From contig JAJFPB010000011.1 of the NCBI GenBank assembly GCA_020881915.1, positions 1,240,001 to 1,304,000 on the forward strand: 64,000 bases of DNA, given 5' to 3'. This document shows, one piece after another, positions 32,395 to 43,890 of this stretch; position 1 is the stretch's first letter; each line of letters starts with the position of its first letter. The translations under genes were made by a program, and so were the position numbers. This stretch comes from Paramyrothecium sp. XJ0827 (taxonomy: Eukaryota; Ascomycota; Sordariomycetes; Hypocreales; Stachybotryaceae). The notes below the pieces were generated by a model that saw nothing but the letters and a program-made list of their open reading frames with translations, was not told the origin of the DNA and did not search any database.

Positions 32395-33533
32395 TGGAGT
32401 TAACCTAAGTGTCCTTTGTGGAATGTCGCACTGCTGACACCCCGGTGATATGCCCATCTAAGCCCCCTAGGCCGCGCAAATACTCCGATACCTGGCCATG
32501 TTTGCTTGTCTCGGTGCCATTTTGTGTCCAGAAAAGCTTCTACATATCTTCCGGTCATACTCAGCCTGTCTTCCCCAGTATCTTGATTTCTGGTATTCAC
32601 AAGACGACCACCTATTGCTTCAACTTCGTCTTCGAATCTCGATGACATGTTAAACAGGTTTACTGCGCCTCCCCCCAAAACCAAGAAACAATTTGGCTCA
32701 AAGGTATAGTGCATTGAGTTAAATCTGGATGCCGCCATAGTTGTCATTATGTCATTATCGTGTATTGAGCTTGGAATGCACAAATCACTTGAAGATTCTA
32801 AAAGCGGATCGTAAGTGGCATGGAGCGGGGTACTAATGTTTCTGTCTTGTAGCTGGAATGAGAAACAAGTCCAATGATCATGGATCGACGTCACTATGAT
32901 ATATCATAGGATGGGTTGAATACCTCGTCATCATACCAATACCTGAGTAAGACCTTTTCAAAGAACGACTGTTTCGAGCTTTCAGACGATGTATTTAAGA
33001 AGGCATCATTCGCCAATAGCTCCGATAGACTTGTTCGGTTTCCAATTCTAAATATCAAGGCCGCTATACTCTTGCTCATCTCCTTTCTCCTTGAATTTGC
33101 CCTGTCGTCCGCCGTACTATCGAAACAGCGCTTGTATCACCAGTTAGAATGCAGCCTGTACACGCCCTCTTTGCACTCTTTACAACTATAGCCCTCGCCG
33201 CACCATCTCCGGACAATCTTAACGAGGGTTTAGAGGCTCGAGCATGTCTTCCTGCAAGTTGTGTTTCTAAGGGCGTAAGTTCGCATTGTAACTGCTTCAT
33301 GGAGTTTCTAGCTGACTTTGCACCTTTGGTGCGGGCAGTGTTGCTCTGGTGGATGTGGTTACTGGTGCGTAAGTGTTATCTTATCCTCGGCTATGTGATT
33401 GGTATACAGGCTAATTTTTGCGGATATAGCGGCAGTGCGATATTAAATATACTTGTTAAGTCTGTATAACTCGGCCCTCGAGAGAGGCCTTTGCTGTAGG
33501 GACAGTTCTAGGGGGTGGTTCAGCTTGGCTTTT
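32395..33533 (+). repeat. Segmental duplication, block 2 copy 1
   Basis: Matches 57792-58903 at roughly 85 percent as judged by eye, with scattered substitutions and small indels. It contains about 750 bp of upstream DNA and the small secreted cysteine-rich gene at 33149. Homology fades after CAGCTTGGCTT. Confidence 0.88.
33149..33459 (+). CDS. Small secreted eight-cysteine protein, three exons (copy 1)
   Basis: Exons 33149-33274, 33339-33368 and 33430-33459 give 61 residues. Intron 1 (33275-33338, 64 nt) has GTAAGT, a GCTGAC branch site and GGGCAG. Intron 2 (33369-33429, 61 nt) has GTAAGT, GCTAAT and ATAG. Residues 1-18 are a signal peptide. A short acidic stretch ends in Glu-Ala-Arg at 31, as in processed propeptides. 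The remaining 30 residues hold cysteines at 33, 38, 43, 44, 48, 52, 55 and 61 (C-x4-C-x4-CC-x3-C-x3-C-x2-C-x5-C). An unspliced frame of 106 codons also exists but loses this pattern. Compared with 58518-58828, 14 of 17 exon differences are silent in the spliced frame, whereas the two in exon 2 would alter amino acids in the unspliced one. Its role is unknown; an extracellular effector-like or antimicrobial role is possible but only inferred. Confidence 0.82.
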
Positions 33534-34350
33534 GTTCGTCTCCTATTGGGTCAGCCACTACTTGATGCAAACCCTATATCTAGAGCCCCGAGACCCCAAA
33601 TTTCCATAATTGAGATATGGGCATGATTTCCATAGACTTTCTGCAGGTAATGCTTTGACGTTTGACATGGCGATGAGGACACAGTCGGTGGTGTTTTCAA
33701 GGCCCGAGACGTGGTCCGTCTGAGCCTGTTAAATGATCTGCTCGTTGTTGCGACCTGGAATGTGGTGAATTAGACATGGGCAGTTGCACCATGCATCGTA
33801 ACTGTCTCTGATACAGATTGCGTCCTCCAACAAAACCGGCCGGAAATGGAGCACCGGAGCACGAGTGCTCCAGCCCTCCATTGCTCATGACCTAGATCAT
33901 GACCTAGTCCTGATGCAGGGAGTCGGGACATTATATAGATGGGAGGATTCTACATGAGTCTAGATAGAAGCAACATCTACTGATCATGTTACATTGCGCC
34001 GTGGTTGACTGCTAACGAGTCTCTAAGTTAGCTCTGATCCACAATTAGACTGAGATGGTGGTGTCAGCTTGTCCCACTGAGGCACAACTACAGTTTCTTA
34101 GTGCACACCTACTGCTCCATGCTTACCGCCTACTGCTTTACTCGGGTGGGAAAAATGCTACTATTCACAACGGCTCCTCAATCTGCGATTATATTGAGCG
34201 CTTCGCACCCCATTTATCTCCCATAGCCGGCTTTATCGGGATCCACTTTGGCTCTTCCTCCTTGAAAAGACCCCTTATCAGGCTACAGGCTGGACTGAAC
34301 AGGAGTGCAGACACATATGCCTGAAGAGGACTATTCTCAATTGCCCCCTT
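33534..34350. other. No supportable gene
   Basis: Short frames only. No domains seen between the duplicated block and the hAT relic. Confidence 0.45.
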
Positions 34351-35057
34351 GTGATACATAATGAATCGGCGCGCATTTTTGGAATGGCAGTGATGATAAG
34401 CGTGACTGGATCCAAGCTGCCGTTGGAGCAGTTAAGGAGCTCTGGGTTGACGAATACAAAGGCAAGTTCGCCCACGGCGCGCCAGTTCCTACCCACGTCT
34501 TTAAGGCCCCAGAACCGAAAGAGAAATCGTTTACTTCAGTGAGAAACCACAAGCGTCTCAAACTACGCCACCTCGACCCTAATTCAAGCCCCGAACTGCC
34601 CTCAGCCGATCACTACGATGAGTTTATCACCAGTGACGTTATCGGCCTTAATGATGACGAGGAATTCGACCCCATCCAGTAGTGGAATGAGCGTTACCAC
34701 TCGCAGACGGACCTAGCTCGTATGGCGCTAGACGTTTTAGCCCTGCCTCCCATGTCGGATGAGTGTGAGCGCCTTTTTATCAGCGCCAAGCTCCTCCTTA
34801 CAGATCATCGCTCACGGCTCCGGATGGACGTCATTGAAGCCAGCGAGTGCTTACGAGCCTGGTATGGTCGCCCGGAGCAGAAGGCATTTGATGACTCTGC
34901 CATCGGTTTGATGGAGGGTGAGGCAGGGAGTACAGTTCGGGCGGATGGGCCGGGTGAGGGAGAGGAAGGCGGCGATGATGATGGAAGTGAGAAGTCGAAC
35001 ATACTGGAGACGCAAGTTGCTAGAGAACATGAGCTCCGTAGTTGGGTGGTGTCATAA
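34351..35057 (+). pseudogene. hAT transposase C-terminal fragment (third family)
   Basis: From about 34380 a decayed frame gives VGAVKELWVDEYKGKF. After a stop at 34679-34681 comes LARMALDVLALPPMSDECERLF followed by LLLTDHRSRLRMDVIEASECL, the C-terminal dimerisation block of hAT transposases. The acidic tail (GEGEEGGDDDGS) precedes the stop at 35055-35057. Repeats of TCCAATCCAATCC near 35215-35228 may be the subterminal part of the same element. The sequence differs clearly from hAT-A and hAT-B. The N-terminal zinc finger, first acidic residues and both termini are missing. Confidence 0.75.
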
Positions 35058-35249
35058 CCCAAGGACAAGAACAGTTCTACTCCAAGTCTGCTTATTCAGC
35101 GGCTCATTGATTGTCCCAAAAGGGTAAAAATACGAACTGGATCGGTTCTGGATATCCTGGAGGCTGCCCGTCCCCACGTCTGGACTGGATTGGATCGGGG
35201 CTCGGATCCAGCTCCAATCCAATCCAATAACATCACTGTCCCCATTACT

Positions 35250-35507
35250 GCAGACCCAGCAGGATGCCGGTGTGGTTGATGCTCTGGAGCTTGCTCGTGA
35301 CAGTTCCGACGGAGTGCAGATCCCGTCGTCAGCAAAATCCTGGAACAGGCTCTGTCGCACATATGGGCCAAGATTCAAGCACACCCGAAATCCTATGTCA
35401 TGACGAGGAATGAATTTGTTATCTTCAACTTCTTCCAACACCGCTTCACTGGCAACACAATCGCCACGATGGCGCGCAAGCGATACTGGGACTGTACGCG
35501 GGCTTGA
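35250..35507 (+). pseudogene. Fragment of an unnamed fungal protein
   Basis: A plus-strand frame from about 35310 reads ILEQALSHIWAKIQAHPKSY, then VMTRNEFVIFNFFQHRF, then ARKRYWD, and stops at 35505-35507. I recall this ending from short hypothetical proteins frequent in accessory fungal DNA, but no function is known to me. The preceding part (35250-35310) continues in another frame. A 253-codon minus-strand frame over the same DNA is more likely its shadow. Confidence 0.35.
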
Positions 35508-35892
35508 AATAGCGACATGGAGGAAGGACAACTTACCAGAGAACGGCGTCCCGCGAACACCAAAGACATTGGGCTCAACACTGAACACAACCCAGCCCAT
35601 ATCCTCCTTACATACTGTGCAACCTGCCGTGTTACCTGGCTCGTGGGAGAGAAAGGCCTGGATGTTGCGACCAAGCACCCAACGCACGATACCCTTGAAC
35701 ACATATATACAGGGACAAGCCGTTCGATTATGGTTTTGTCGATGGTGCTTGCCCATCAAACGGGCCAGCTGCTCTCCTGGCCTCAGTTGGTGTTTATTTT
35801 GGGCCAAACTCACCGAAGAACAGTTCTCGCATCATAGATACAAATAACCCAACGAACCAGCTTGCAGAAATTGTAGCAGCATTGGAGGCTAT

Positions 35893-36171
35893 GTGCATGG
35901 TCCGCTGAATAATGGTAGATTAATGCCACTGATCACATCATCAGTTCGGGGCCATGCCAAGGTAATTAAGCTGCTTCTTGAGGAGGGAAACGAATCTACT
36001 ATTGCGGATAATGACAGATTAATATCACTGGTTTATAGCATTAGCCCACGGCCATGGCCAGGTAATCAAGCGGAACCAATCAAATCCTTCCAACGCTCCA
36101 GTCAGCTTCAACTGGTGGTGGGTCTTGATACCAAAGTTTCCTCCTCATATTGTGGAAAGTGCTGGAGATAA
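35893..36171 (+). pseudogene. Ankyrin repeat remnant
   Basis: Two degenerate ankyrin repeats: GHAKVIKLLLEEGNESTIAD followed by NDRLISLVYSISPRPWPG, where intact repeats would read TPLxxA and GHxxV. Only about 60 residues are left, and the rest of any host protein is absent. It may derive from an NLR or ankyrin protein like the one at 63143-64000. Confidence 0.5.
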
Positions 36172-37330
36172 TGCTCTGGTTGTGGAAAATGTCGCTTAGC
36201 ATATGGTACAGTAATCACCAAGCTTGGGTGACACTGGATCAACGGCTGACAGTGCTCCGCCCATGAGACGTTGTGAAGGCTATACGTAGCGCCTTGGGTT
36301 GTGTGATAGGTGTAATACCCCTCCTGTGTAGGTGGATTCCGAATGATGAACTTGGATGAAATTGCGCCAGGGCTACTCTGTATGGAAGTAGAGAGGCACA
36401 GTTCAGAGTACGGTACTTCAATGTGCCCTAGCTTCATATAGTGGCATGATGTCCGGTATGCTTGTTGTACCGAATGGGGGCGCATCGTTAGGATCGCAGG
36501 ATTATTCTGATCCGTGACATGTAAGAGGTGATGGTTTATACTCGAGGTATGTTGCAGCGTTGAAAGAGCCTGCTGTCGTCTCTCAATAGGCGGATCACTA
36601 GCCGACTTATGAATGTCTGCAGCCATATGCATGACCGGCTGTGACTGCATCGCAGCTTGAGACCACAGCACGCTTGCTGCTACGGGAGTGGGCAGGGACT
36701 CTCCACCATCAAAACCAGACGAGCAATCGAGAACCTCGTGATGTTGCGCTCCATGCTGGTGGAGTCTTAATTGTGGCTTGGACTTGGCGGTTTTTCGGTG
36801 GAAACTTCACATTGTTAGACTCCGTCATCTCACAATATTGGGTTTCACAAGACCTCTTCAAGCACCCTTCAGGACTGCATTTATAAGGGCATTTTCTTGC
36901 GTGAATCCGCCGATGCCGGGCAATACTGGAGGACTTTACAACGTTAGAAACAACCACTGAAGCGTAGGGGCAGCCAACAACATCTGAGAAACGTTTTCCA
37001 CAGCCTACGTGCTGGCATTGATAAGGTCTGTCGCCAGTATGTGTTCGAATGTGGACAGTCAGTGCAGTGCGCTGGATGAAGCTCTTGCCGCATCCTGGCA
37101 CAGTACACGAATAAGGTCGCTCGTTTGTATGTATTCGGTAATGCCTTTGAATGTCTGATTTGCGGCTGAAGCTCTATATCAGGAGTCAGCGGGGTGGGCT
37201 TCCACTAACAGGTAGCTTTACCTTATTGCAAGACTGCCAATCGCACTGGAAACGGCCAGTATTGACGTTATTTTCTACAAGTCCATGTAGTGTCATGCTG
37301 CTCTTTTGACACAAGCAGCAGAGTTGGATA
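36108..37330 (-). pseudogene. C2H2 zinc-finger transcription factor, decayed
   Basis: On the minus strand the first finger (FQCDWQSCNK, then FSRKSDIQRHYRIHT) is split by a 48-nt intron (37174-37221). The second finger reads YSCTVPGCGKSF to HIRTHT. The third (YQCQHVGCGKRFSD, then SSSIARHRRIH) is split by another 48-nt intron (36934-36981) with a CTAAC branch site. The fourth (YKCSPEGCLK) lacks its histidines, because the sequence after it no longer fits the finger. A glutamine/proline/tyrosine-rich tail follows (36108-36671, for example NNPAILTM, TQEGYYTYHTTQGATYSLH), resembling the variable C-terminal part of a conserved fungal C2H2 regulator. The tail is in a different frame from the fingers. 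It is most likely a dead accessory paralogue of a nuclear DNA-binding regulator. Confidence 0.65.
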
Positions 37331-37779
37331 ATGCCGGTGCTTAGGCGAATCAAATAGGGCTATGTTGTTGGGAAAACAATGAAGCAACTACTCAGAGTTT
37401 GATCATAGGGTGAACTGCGCTTAACGATCATCAATTACTGCAAGCCCTAGAGATACCTTGATGTTTTCGTCGCATTTGGCACAGAAGAGTGAGGAAGAGC
37501 GGGTCATGTTGCGAAAGCATGATGCCGCTGAGGAAAAGGGGTCGTATTGTGCCTGAGAAGACGGAGCACTGACCCCTCTGAAAAGTTGCTGTCTTAGCCA
37601 CAACATAAGGACGTCTTGCTTTTGCGATGCTCGGCTTTTGTCTCTGATGCATAACCAGTTCGGCAGGCAAGATCATAAGGCTCGAGGGCTTGTTTCCCAT
37701 CTCCTTACCGGAAATCCATGGTTATTTTGTCAACTGCCCGGCCAGAGGTGGCCATCCTTCCCGGAAGCTACCTCTAGTT
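37331..37779. other. No supportable gene
   Basis: Minus-strand frames of 61-89 codons occur at 37421-37700. They could be the 5-prime part of the C2H2 gene but show nothing recognisable. Confidence 0.4.
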
Positions 37780-40676
37780 CTAGCAAGCCGCTTGGGCCGC
37801 CTCGTGAGGCAATGCCTCTCGTCTCTTCGTTCCGAAAGCATCTTCCTTCTGTGCCCTCCTCGACTCCACAACATCATCCAAAACATTCTCTGAACTTGTT
37901 TCTTCCAAAGTGGCAGGTCTCGGTGATTTAGCGCCTACATGATTCGATTCTGATGTGTCAATTTCCGAGGCCGGCTGCACAGGCGCCGCAGATCCGTCAG
38001 GTTCTACAGTATCCAATGGTGCAGCAAATTGCCCGTGAACTATGAGACCGAATTTGTCAAAACCAAAACCAGCGGGGAAATTGATCGGCGGCGCCTCGTC
38101 TGGGAGGCCTTTGCGCAAGTTGTCTAGATCCTCTTGTTTGATGGGATTGGGAGCCGAGCGCGGCAGAACCAGGCAATCCCTTGACCAGCTGAACGGACAC
38201 GCTGATTTCAGGGGGGTTGTTGGGTAGAAGGATCGGTCCTGCTAACGCCAGAGAGCAGGTGGACGCGGAAGACTGGGAGATGTTGGGCCACTCACTACAG
38301 GAAGTCGTTGCCTGAGGCCGCCTCCGCCTCCACGATCACGCCGCGGGGCCAGAACCGGCGCGCTTCCAGCCAAGGCTTGCATTCCAGTCCGGCATACGAT
38401 GCAGCGAGTGACAGCTGCATCTCCAACTCCGCGTACGGCGCGACGACCACGGTGACTCCCGCCCCCTCCAACATGGCCGGTACTATGAAGACCAGGCTCT
38501 GTTCAACACCCGGGGGGGGGGGGGCCACCGCGACCGCGGCGACGCCTTCGCCCGGCCAGCTGTACGGCCTTCTTCTGCTGGGGCGTTCTGAACTCCGCGT
38601 TGCTGTCCCGGATAACTCTTCGCAGGGTGTTCAACATGCTTCCCCTCGTCGGTTTCGGTGCCTGGGTCCTCCTGAGTCTCAGGGTCTTGGGTCGCCTGGC
38701 GTGAGGAGAAGGGCAAGAATCGGCCCTGGCGGATCTGTGCTGGCGTTAAGTCCAAGCTTTGCTTTCCAACGCCGACAATGGGGATGAAGTCGATTTAGGA
38801 TTCGATGCTTGCGGGCCCAGCTGCCCGAAGAACCGGTGCGGGCAGTGGCTGACTTGTCGGTACACTCCAATGACCCCCGCAGACATCCGTTTATGTTATC
38901 GATCGGAACGCCGAAAGTCGCCGCTGTCGCCGTTGTGTGGGCCGACACCAGATCATTTGCGACTTCGCGTCGGTCCGACTCATCGTCATCACTGCTGTAT
39001 TCGCCGCCTGTCTTCGCCGCCTGTCTTCTCGGAGCCGGCCTTGTTGGCGGCGGTGGTCTTGCCCCGCCGGCGGCTTTATCTTCCTACGGATCGCCTATTG
39101 CTCCGCATCCCCATGGTCGGTAAGCGCGCTTACGTATACCGTGATTATAGCCATTCGTTGCCCAGTCACGCATCCAGGAATTGTGGTAGGACCTTCGGCG
39201 AGTCGAGGTAGGCCAAGGACTTATGGTACTGCGTTGATAGAACCATCTCGCCATCGATGATGAGTGCACACCTGTCGCGGTTGATCCCGTTGACCCGGTG
39301 CAGACCCGCGAGCACTTCGCCGTGCGCTGCCTCAGGTCATCTGCCCCCTTAGCGCCGCCAGCTCCATCACGTGCCGGATGTCTCGTCGGTAGTTGTCGAT
39401 GGCAGTCTACCTCCACTGCCCTGGCTTTCCAGGAACTCGTCCCTCCGCGGACTAGGTTCTCCAGCAATTCCTTCTCCTTCCCCACAAGGCCATTGCTGTC
39501 GCTGAAGGATTTGCCACGCTGTCATTGCGTCAGATTGTCTTCGATCTTGTGCAGCGGGATCCGGAAGCGAACATCGTGCCTTCCTTCAATACGAACTTGT
39601 CCCACAGCAGCTTCTCCGCGTCCGTGATCATGTCGGCGACCATGGCCTGGGGGTCGTCCATCGCGATCGGGTTGCTACTCATGAAGTACATCAGCTTGCC
39701 GTCCCAGCTCCAGGACACCATTAACCGGTTGCCATCTCCCTCGCGATCTTCTTCCCGAAGAGCAGCAGGCCGAGCGTGTAGCGTATAGGCGTGTACGTTC
39801 CCTTGCAAAGCCAGTCGCGGTGGACCAGGCCGAAGCGTTCCTCCAGGTCTACTATCTTGTTCCTCTCGCTCGCTGGTGTGGAATGCTCGGCCAGCAGGGG
39901 CCTTCCCACATAGGCCAGCCCGGCCAGGACGTAGGTAAACAGGTGTGCAAGTCTCGGCTGGCCGGCCTGCCCGTCGATACCCAGCACGGCGACGAAGTGC
40001 CAGAGCGAGTTCTCAAGGGGTCCCCATTCAGCATTCAGCCGCTGCATCCAGAAGCCGGCTGACATGGAGAGGATTTTCTTCTCGAGCTCGGCGTCTGACC
40101 CTTTCCTTCTCCCGCAACCTGAAGATGGGATCCACAGCTCCTCGAGGTCATGCCGTTGGCCTGCGGTGAAGGAGAAGCCATGCCCCCTCACGCAGTTTGA
40201 CTTCGCTTAGCGGGGTGAGCCTCAGGTAGTAGTACAGGAACCGTTTCCAGTAGCCCAGGTGTTGGCCCATGCTGCTCTTCTCCCTGTGACCCCAACGGTC
40301 GGCTGTGGGCGTCGTTCGGGTGTGGGCTGGCTAACAGCAATCTCGTCATGAGAGGCATACTCTTGAGACCATTAACGCAACGGGTGAAGAATATACGGTC
40401 GGTCGCGGCAGCCAGTCGCAGCAGCTCATCTTCTCTCGGCCGCGTGCTGCGACCGCAACATCCGGCATTCACCGTGAGCAGATAGATATCAGACCATAAT
40501 ACGGAGTAGGTAGTGTGGAGTGTTTGCAAGATACGCGTTGCCACGGTGGGCTCCTTGGACAGAGGCAGGCAAATGACTAACTTCAGAGGCAGATCGAGAT
40601 GCTGCCGGAGATGGTATCGAGAAGGCTGGGGGTGGCTCAAGCCGTGATTTCTCAATGCGGAAGGGTCCCCTGCCAC
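37780..40676 (-). pseudogene. RecQ-type (telomere-linked helicase-like) protein, multiply broken
   Basis: Recognisable pieces follow one another on the minus strand: YTLGLLLFGKKIAREMATG (about 39725), MYFMSSNPIAMDDPQAMVAD (39640-39700), MGKEKELLENLVRGG (39440-39485), then a helicase start with SLVFIVPAMLEGAGVTVVV (38430-38495). The order matches large RecQ-like proteins of fungal subtelomeres that have a long N-terminal region before the helicase. The Walker A glycine-lysine block falls on a run of 13 G (38512-38524) and cannot be read. The DExH box and later motifs are not found; 37780-38118 holds only a proline/alanine-rich frame. Many frame changes make this a relic. Telomere-linked helicase genes are subtelomeric in several fungi. 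Confidence 0.55.
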
Positions 40677-42206
40677 CGACTATCGTGAAGACACTGCTAC
40701 GTAGTGTTGGAGGGGGGGGGAGAAGGGAAAAGCAAGCAATAATAAAAAGGAAAGAAGACGTACTGAAAGGTGGAGAGGATGCGAAGCGGTGAAAATCGTT
40801 CTGCTCTCGCTCCATCTCGTCTGAACCCCACAAAATTCTCTACATGCTGGCTCTTGTTATTGGCCGTTTTGCGACCCCGCCCCCATCCCATGCGACTGTT
40901 ATGTGGATAGGTTTCATGTCCTGAGAGTAGTGAAGAAAGAAAAAAGAGAAAAGAGAGAATAAAGAAAAGGAAAAAATTGCTAATAAAGGGTATTTCATTT
41001 CGTGAATACTTGCCCTTGACCTGCAGACCATGTCGTCCCCAGACCTATGCGGAAGCAAATGCAATGTGTTTGAGTTCACACTCCTTTTCAAATCTAATGC
41101 TTTAACTCCTAATCTCACTCATACAACCGACCTCACAGTCTTATTCGGCGGTCGATTTAATTCAGGGAGGAATCTCTGTGTCTCTTCCTATGCCTCGCCG
41201 TACCTATTCTTCAACTAGGCGATTCTTTCGATTGTAGATCAACCAACGGCAATTCTAAAGCAAGACCCGATCGACTGCGCGAACACTTGGATATTTTACT
41301 TCTCAAGTGCCATATCTGCTACCCTGAGGCGTCGCTAACTCGTCGCCCTGTGATGTTTACCTGCGACTGCCTTCCAAAGGATCTTGTTCCGAATCCAACG
41401 ATTACGGTAATCGCTCGTGCGCTTCATTCGGACCGCTCCCCATCACATCGGTAAGCTAAGGGATCCTCTTCAAGACGAGCAAGGCTGTAGACCCCAGCGC
41501 TAACAACTCAAGTCACCTGGCGTATAGCTGATGCTGAGAGGCTTAGCGCAAGCTAGCATCAGGTCTTGATTGACCTCCTGTGCGGCGATCTAGGCTTCGC
41601 CAACAGAACGCCCTCTCCCGGGATTGGAGAATCCGCCCCTTTCAAGATTACAACCCATCCCTGAGCCCATATATCGCTTTGTCAGAATAATAGTTCGCTT
41701 GCCGACACTCGAATGGCTGCAGTAGTCGGTAGAGTTCATTAAGAGGGTTCGCTATCTTTCTTGGCCTTTGAGGACCAGGCGCAGCCTAGGAGAGTAAACG
41801 ACCACAAAAGCAACGCTTGCCCTCCACAAAGTTCCAAACGAGGCACGCGCTTTCGGAATCTCCATCCGTTCAGAACCAAGTATCCACTTGTAAGCTGGAT
41901 GAGGTTCTAAGGAGGCCTTATTTGCATCTCGACATCCATTGCCACAGACTTGGTCCGAAGCGCTCGTGGCCCGGCAGTGCCTGAGCAGTCACTCGCCATC
42001 AGCCCGACTTTGGAACAGAGACGAACTCGAACAGTGCGACGGTAATCGTATCAGAGTTCAAGACATAGCTGGGTGTTAGCTTGGCCGGATTCTTGCACAC
42101 CGCGTTCTATTTCATGGCCGTCGCCACCTTTCCGACTTCGAACCTAAGCCTCGAGCCGTGGGAACACTGCATTTCCGAAGCGGCGCGTCTCTCAAACTTC
42201 AGGCAG
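40677..42206. other. No supportable gene; purine-rich tracts
   Basis: Contains a G-run at about 40710-40720 and a purine tract at about 40932-40977. A frame near 41270-41450 reads CHICYPEASLTRRPVMFTC but has no family I recognise. The last part is the upstream region of the Zn2Cys6 gene. Confidence 0.4.
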
Positions 42207-43630
42207 ATGTCACCAGCCGTCATGTCATATCAATATCCTCTGTTATCCTCCGAGCACGCCTCCATAGACGGGTCTCAAGCTCCTTATCTAGACTTTGATG
42301 TCACGCAACACGAAATGCAGGCCAACCCCATCAACGGCAGAAATGCATCAGAGGCGTCTCTGTCTGGAGTCGCGGACCCGAATCTGTCCTCGGGGAGATC
42401 ATTCTCCACCCCCACAAGCAGCACGCAGCAAGACTCTCCCTCCGATCAAGGGGCTCACGCTGGGGTCAATGGAGAGAAGAAGAGGACGAAGCTTGGGTAC
42501 CATCGGACTTCAATCGCGTGCAGTAAGCATACCCCAAGACATGTTTAGCCCGAGGAAAGCATGCTCACACCTTTTAAGGCCATTGTAGACGGCGGAAGAT
42601 CCGATGCGTTACCTCCCCTGACGTTCCAAACAAGTGCACCAACTGCAATCGTCTAAAGAAAGTATGCAGCTTCTGCCCCGTTGACCAGCGGGCAGCTGGA
42701 GAAACACGCCCGAAAGGTCGTCCCGAAACTCGACTGGGCAAAAGAATACATCAGTATCGTCTCCCCCCTCAATCATAGACGGCAACACGGCCGATGGCGG
42801 CTCTTTCTCCGATAACATGGTCATGTCTGGGATGCTATCGACCGATGAAGGTCTTTCACCACAATCAAAAGGTAAGAACACAAACCTTGCGCCTTATCAG
42901 ATTTGATGACTGACTGTCCGCAGAGGAGCTGCTCATTGAACCAATCGCAAGACAGGCTTATGTACCGGAGAATTCCTCCATGGCTGGCTGGATGCCAGGT
43001 GTCGTTAATAACAACCTTGTCACCCAAAACGACCTAAACACTGCATGGAGACAGTACCCTGGCGAAACCAATGTTGACCCAAATTTCCCGGCATACAGCC
43101 AGCCCCCCAATGGGCCTAGGGCGTGGGCACCGAACACACCAGACACGGTGGCTCGCGATGATGCGAACTGGGTCGCTTTCCCAAATACCGTTCGGTCAAT
43201 ATCTTACAGTGAAGGAACTTTAAACAGCCAGCAACAACTCTCATATCTTGGGCATGCACATGGCTCGACTGTCCAGCGTGGCCCATCGGGGTTTCTGACT
43301 GTGTATCAGCCACTGGGACAAAGTGTGGAGGACTCGACAGCGAACGTGTTGACCGGCGTAAACGGGGCGTCAATGGGTGCGATGACCTACGCAGAGCACG
43401 GCAACTGGCGTCATGACCGCCCAGCCAATGTCAATCCGCACATCCCTCACACCGCCATGGCAGGAACCTATGACCATTGGAGTTATGCAAACGGTAGAGG
43501 TGAAACAGTCATGCATGTCACAAGTGAGCAGAAGCTGCCGAGCTCTGTGGTAGGTAGCCATGATCAATACTATCCCCCAAACGTGGGAATTAAGTACTGC
43601 CATGGATGCGAAATTAGGAGGACCCATTAA
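42207..43630 (+). pseudogene. Zn2Cys6 transcription factor, one frameshift
   Basis: Start ATG at 42207 (MSPAVMSYQYPLLSSEHAS); an earlier in-frame ATG at 42114 is less like the family. Intron 42523-42578 (56 nt) splits the zinc cluster: exon 1 ends TSIAC and exon 2 continues HCRRRKIRC, then NKCTNCNRLKKVC, giving the six cysteines of a fungal binuclear cluster. A second intron lies at 42872-42923. Near 42745-42760 the frame stops after RLGKRIHQY, and the protein continues in another frame with SIIDGNTADGGSFSDN. The last exon (42924-43630) encodes an Asn/Gln/Pro-rich tail. The layout matches a widespread fungal C6 regulator family whose targets are unknown to me. The two introns remain clean, so the damage is limited to that indel, or to a base error. 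Confidence 0.7.
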
Positions 43631-43890
43631 TGCAAAAGGAGCATTTGTTGATGAAGTCGACGGAGAGGAACGAATAGAGAAAAGGCCATTTGGAGCATGA
43701 TCAAGAATGGATTTCGGGTGCTCCCCAATGACGGCGTGGAAGGTCGTCGTGGCAATATAGTTGATCTTACCTTCGCGCACGAGGCTGTAGTACTCAAGGC
43801 AGTATACCTGCTCCTGTGGGTTAACGTGTGACTGCGACTTGAGCACGCGCTTGGCTCCTCGTCTAATTTATCAATATCCTTCAATTGAAG
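43627..43890 (-). other. Unassigned minus-strand coding-like stretch
   Basis: A frame reads SQSHVNPQEQVYCLEYYSLV, then IATTTFHAVIGEHPKSIL. It looks protein-like and may be the end of a metabolic enzyme, but I cannot name a family. It abuts the Zn2Cys6 gene end and has no start. Confidence 0.25.

Noticed and set aside
33149..33469. A single-exon 106-residue membrane-like protein
   Set aside because: Substitutions between the two copies, splice signals and cysteine spacing fit the three-exon model better.
35052..35813. A 253-codon minus-strand gene
   Set aside because: It is antisense to recognisable protein-like sequence at 35310-35507 and has no domain.
38512..38524. A functional feature in the run of 13 G
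   Set aside because: It lies where the helicase P-loop should be and is more likely slippage or base-calling error in a dead gene.
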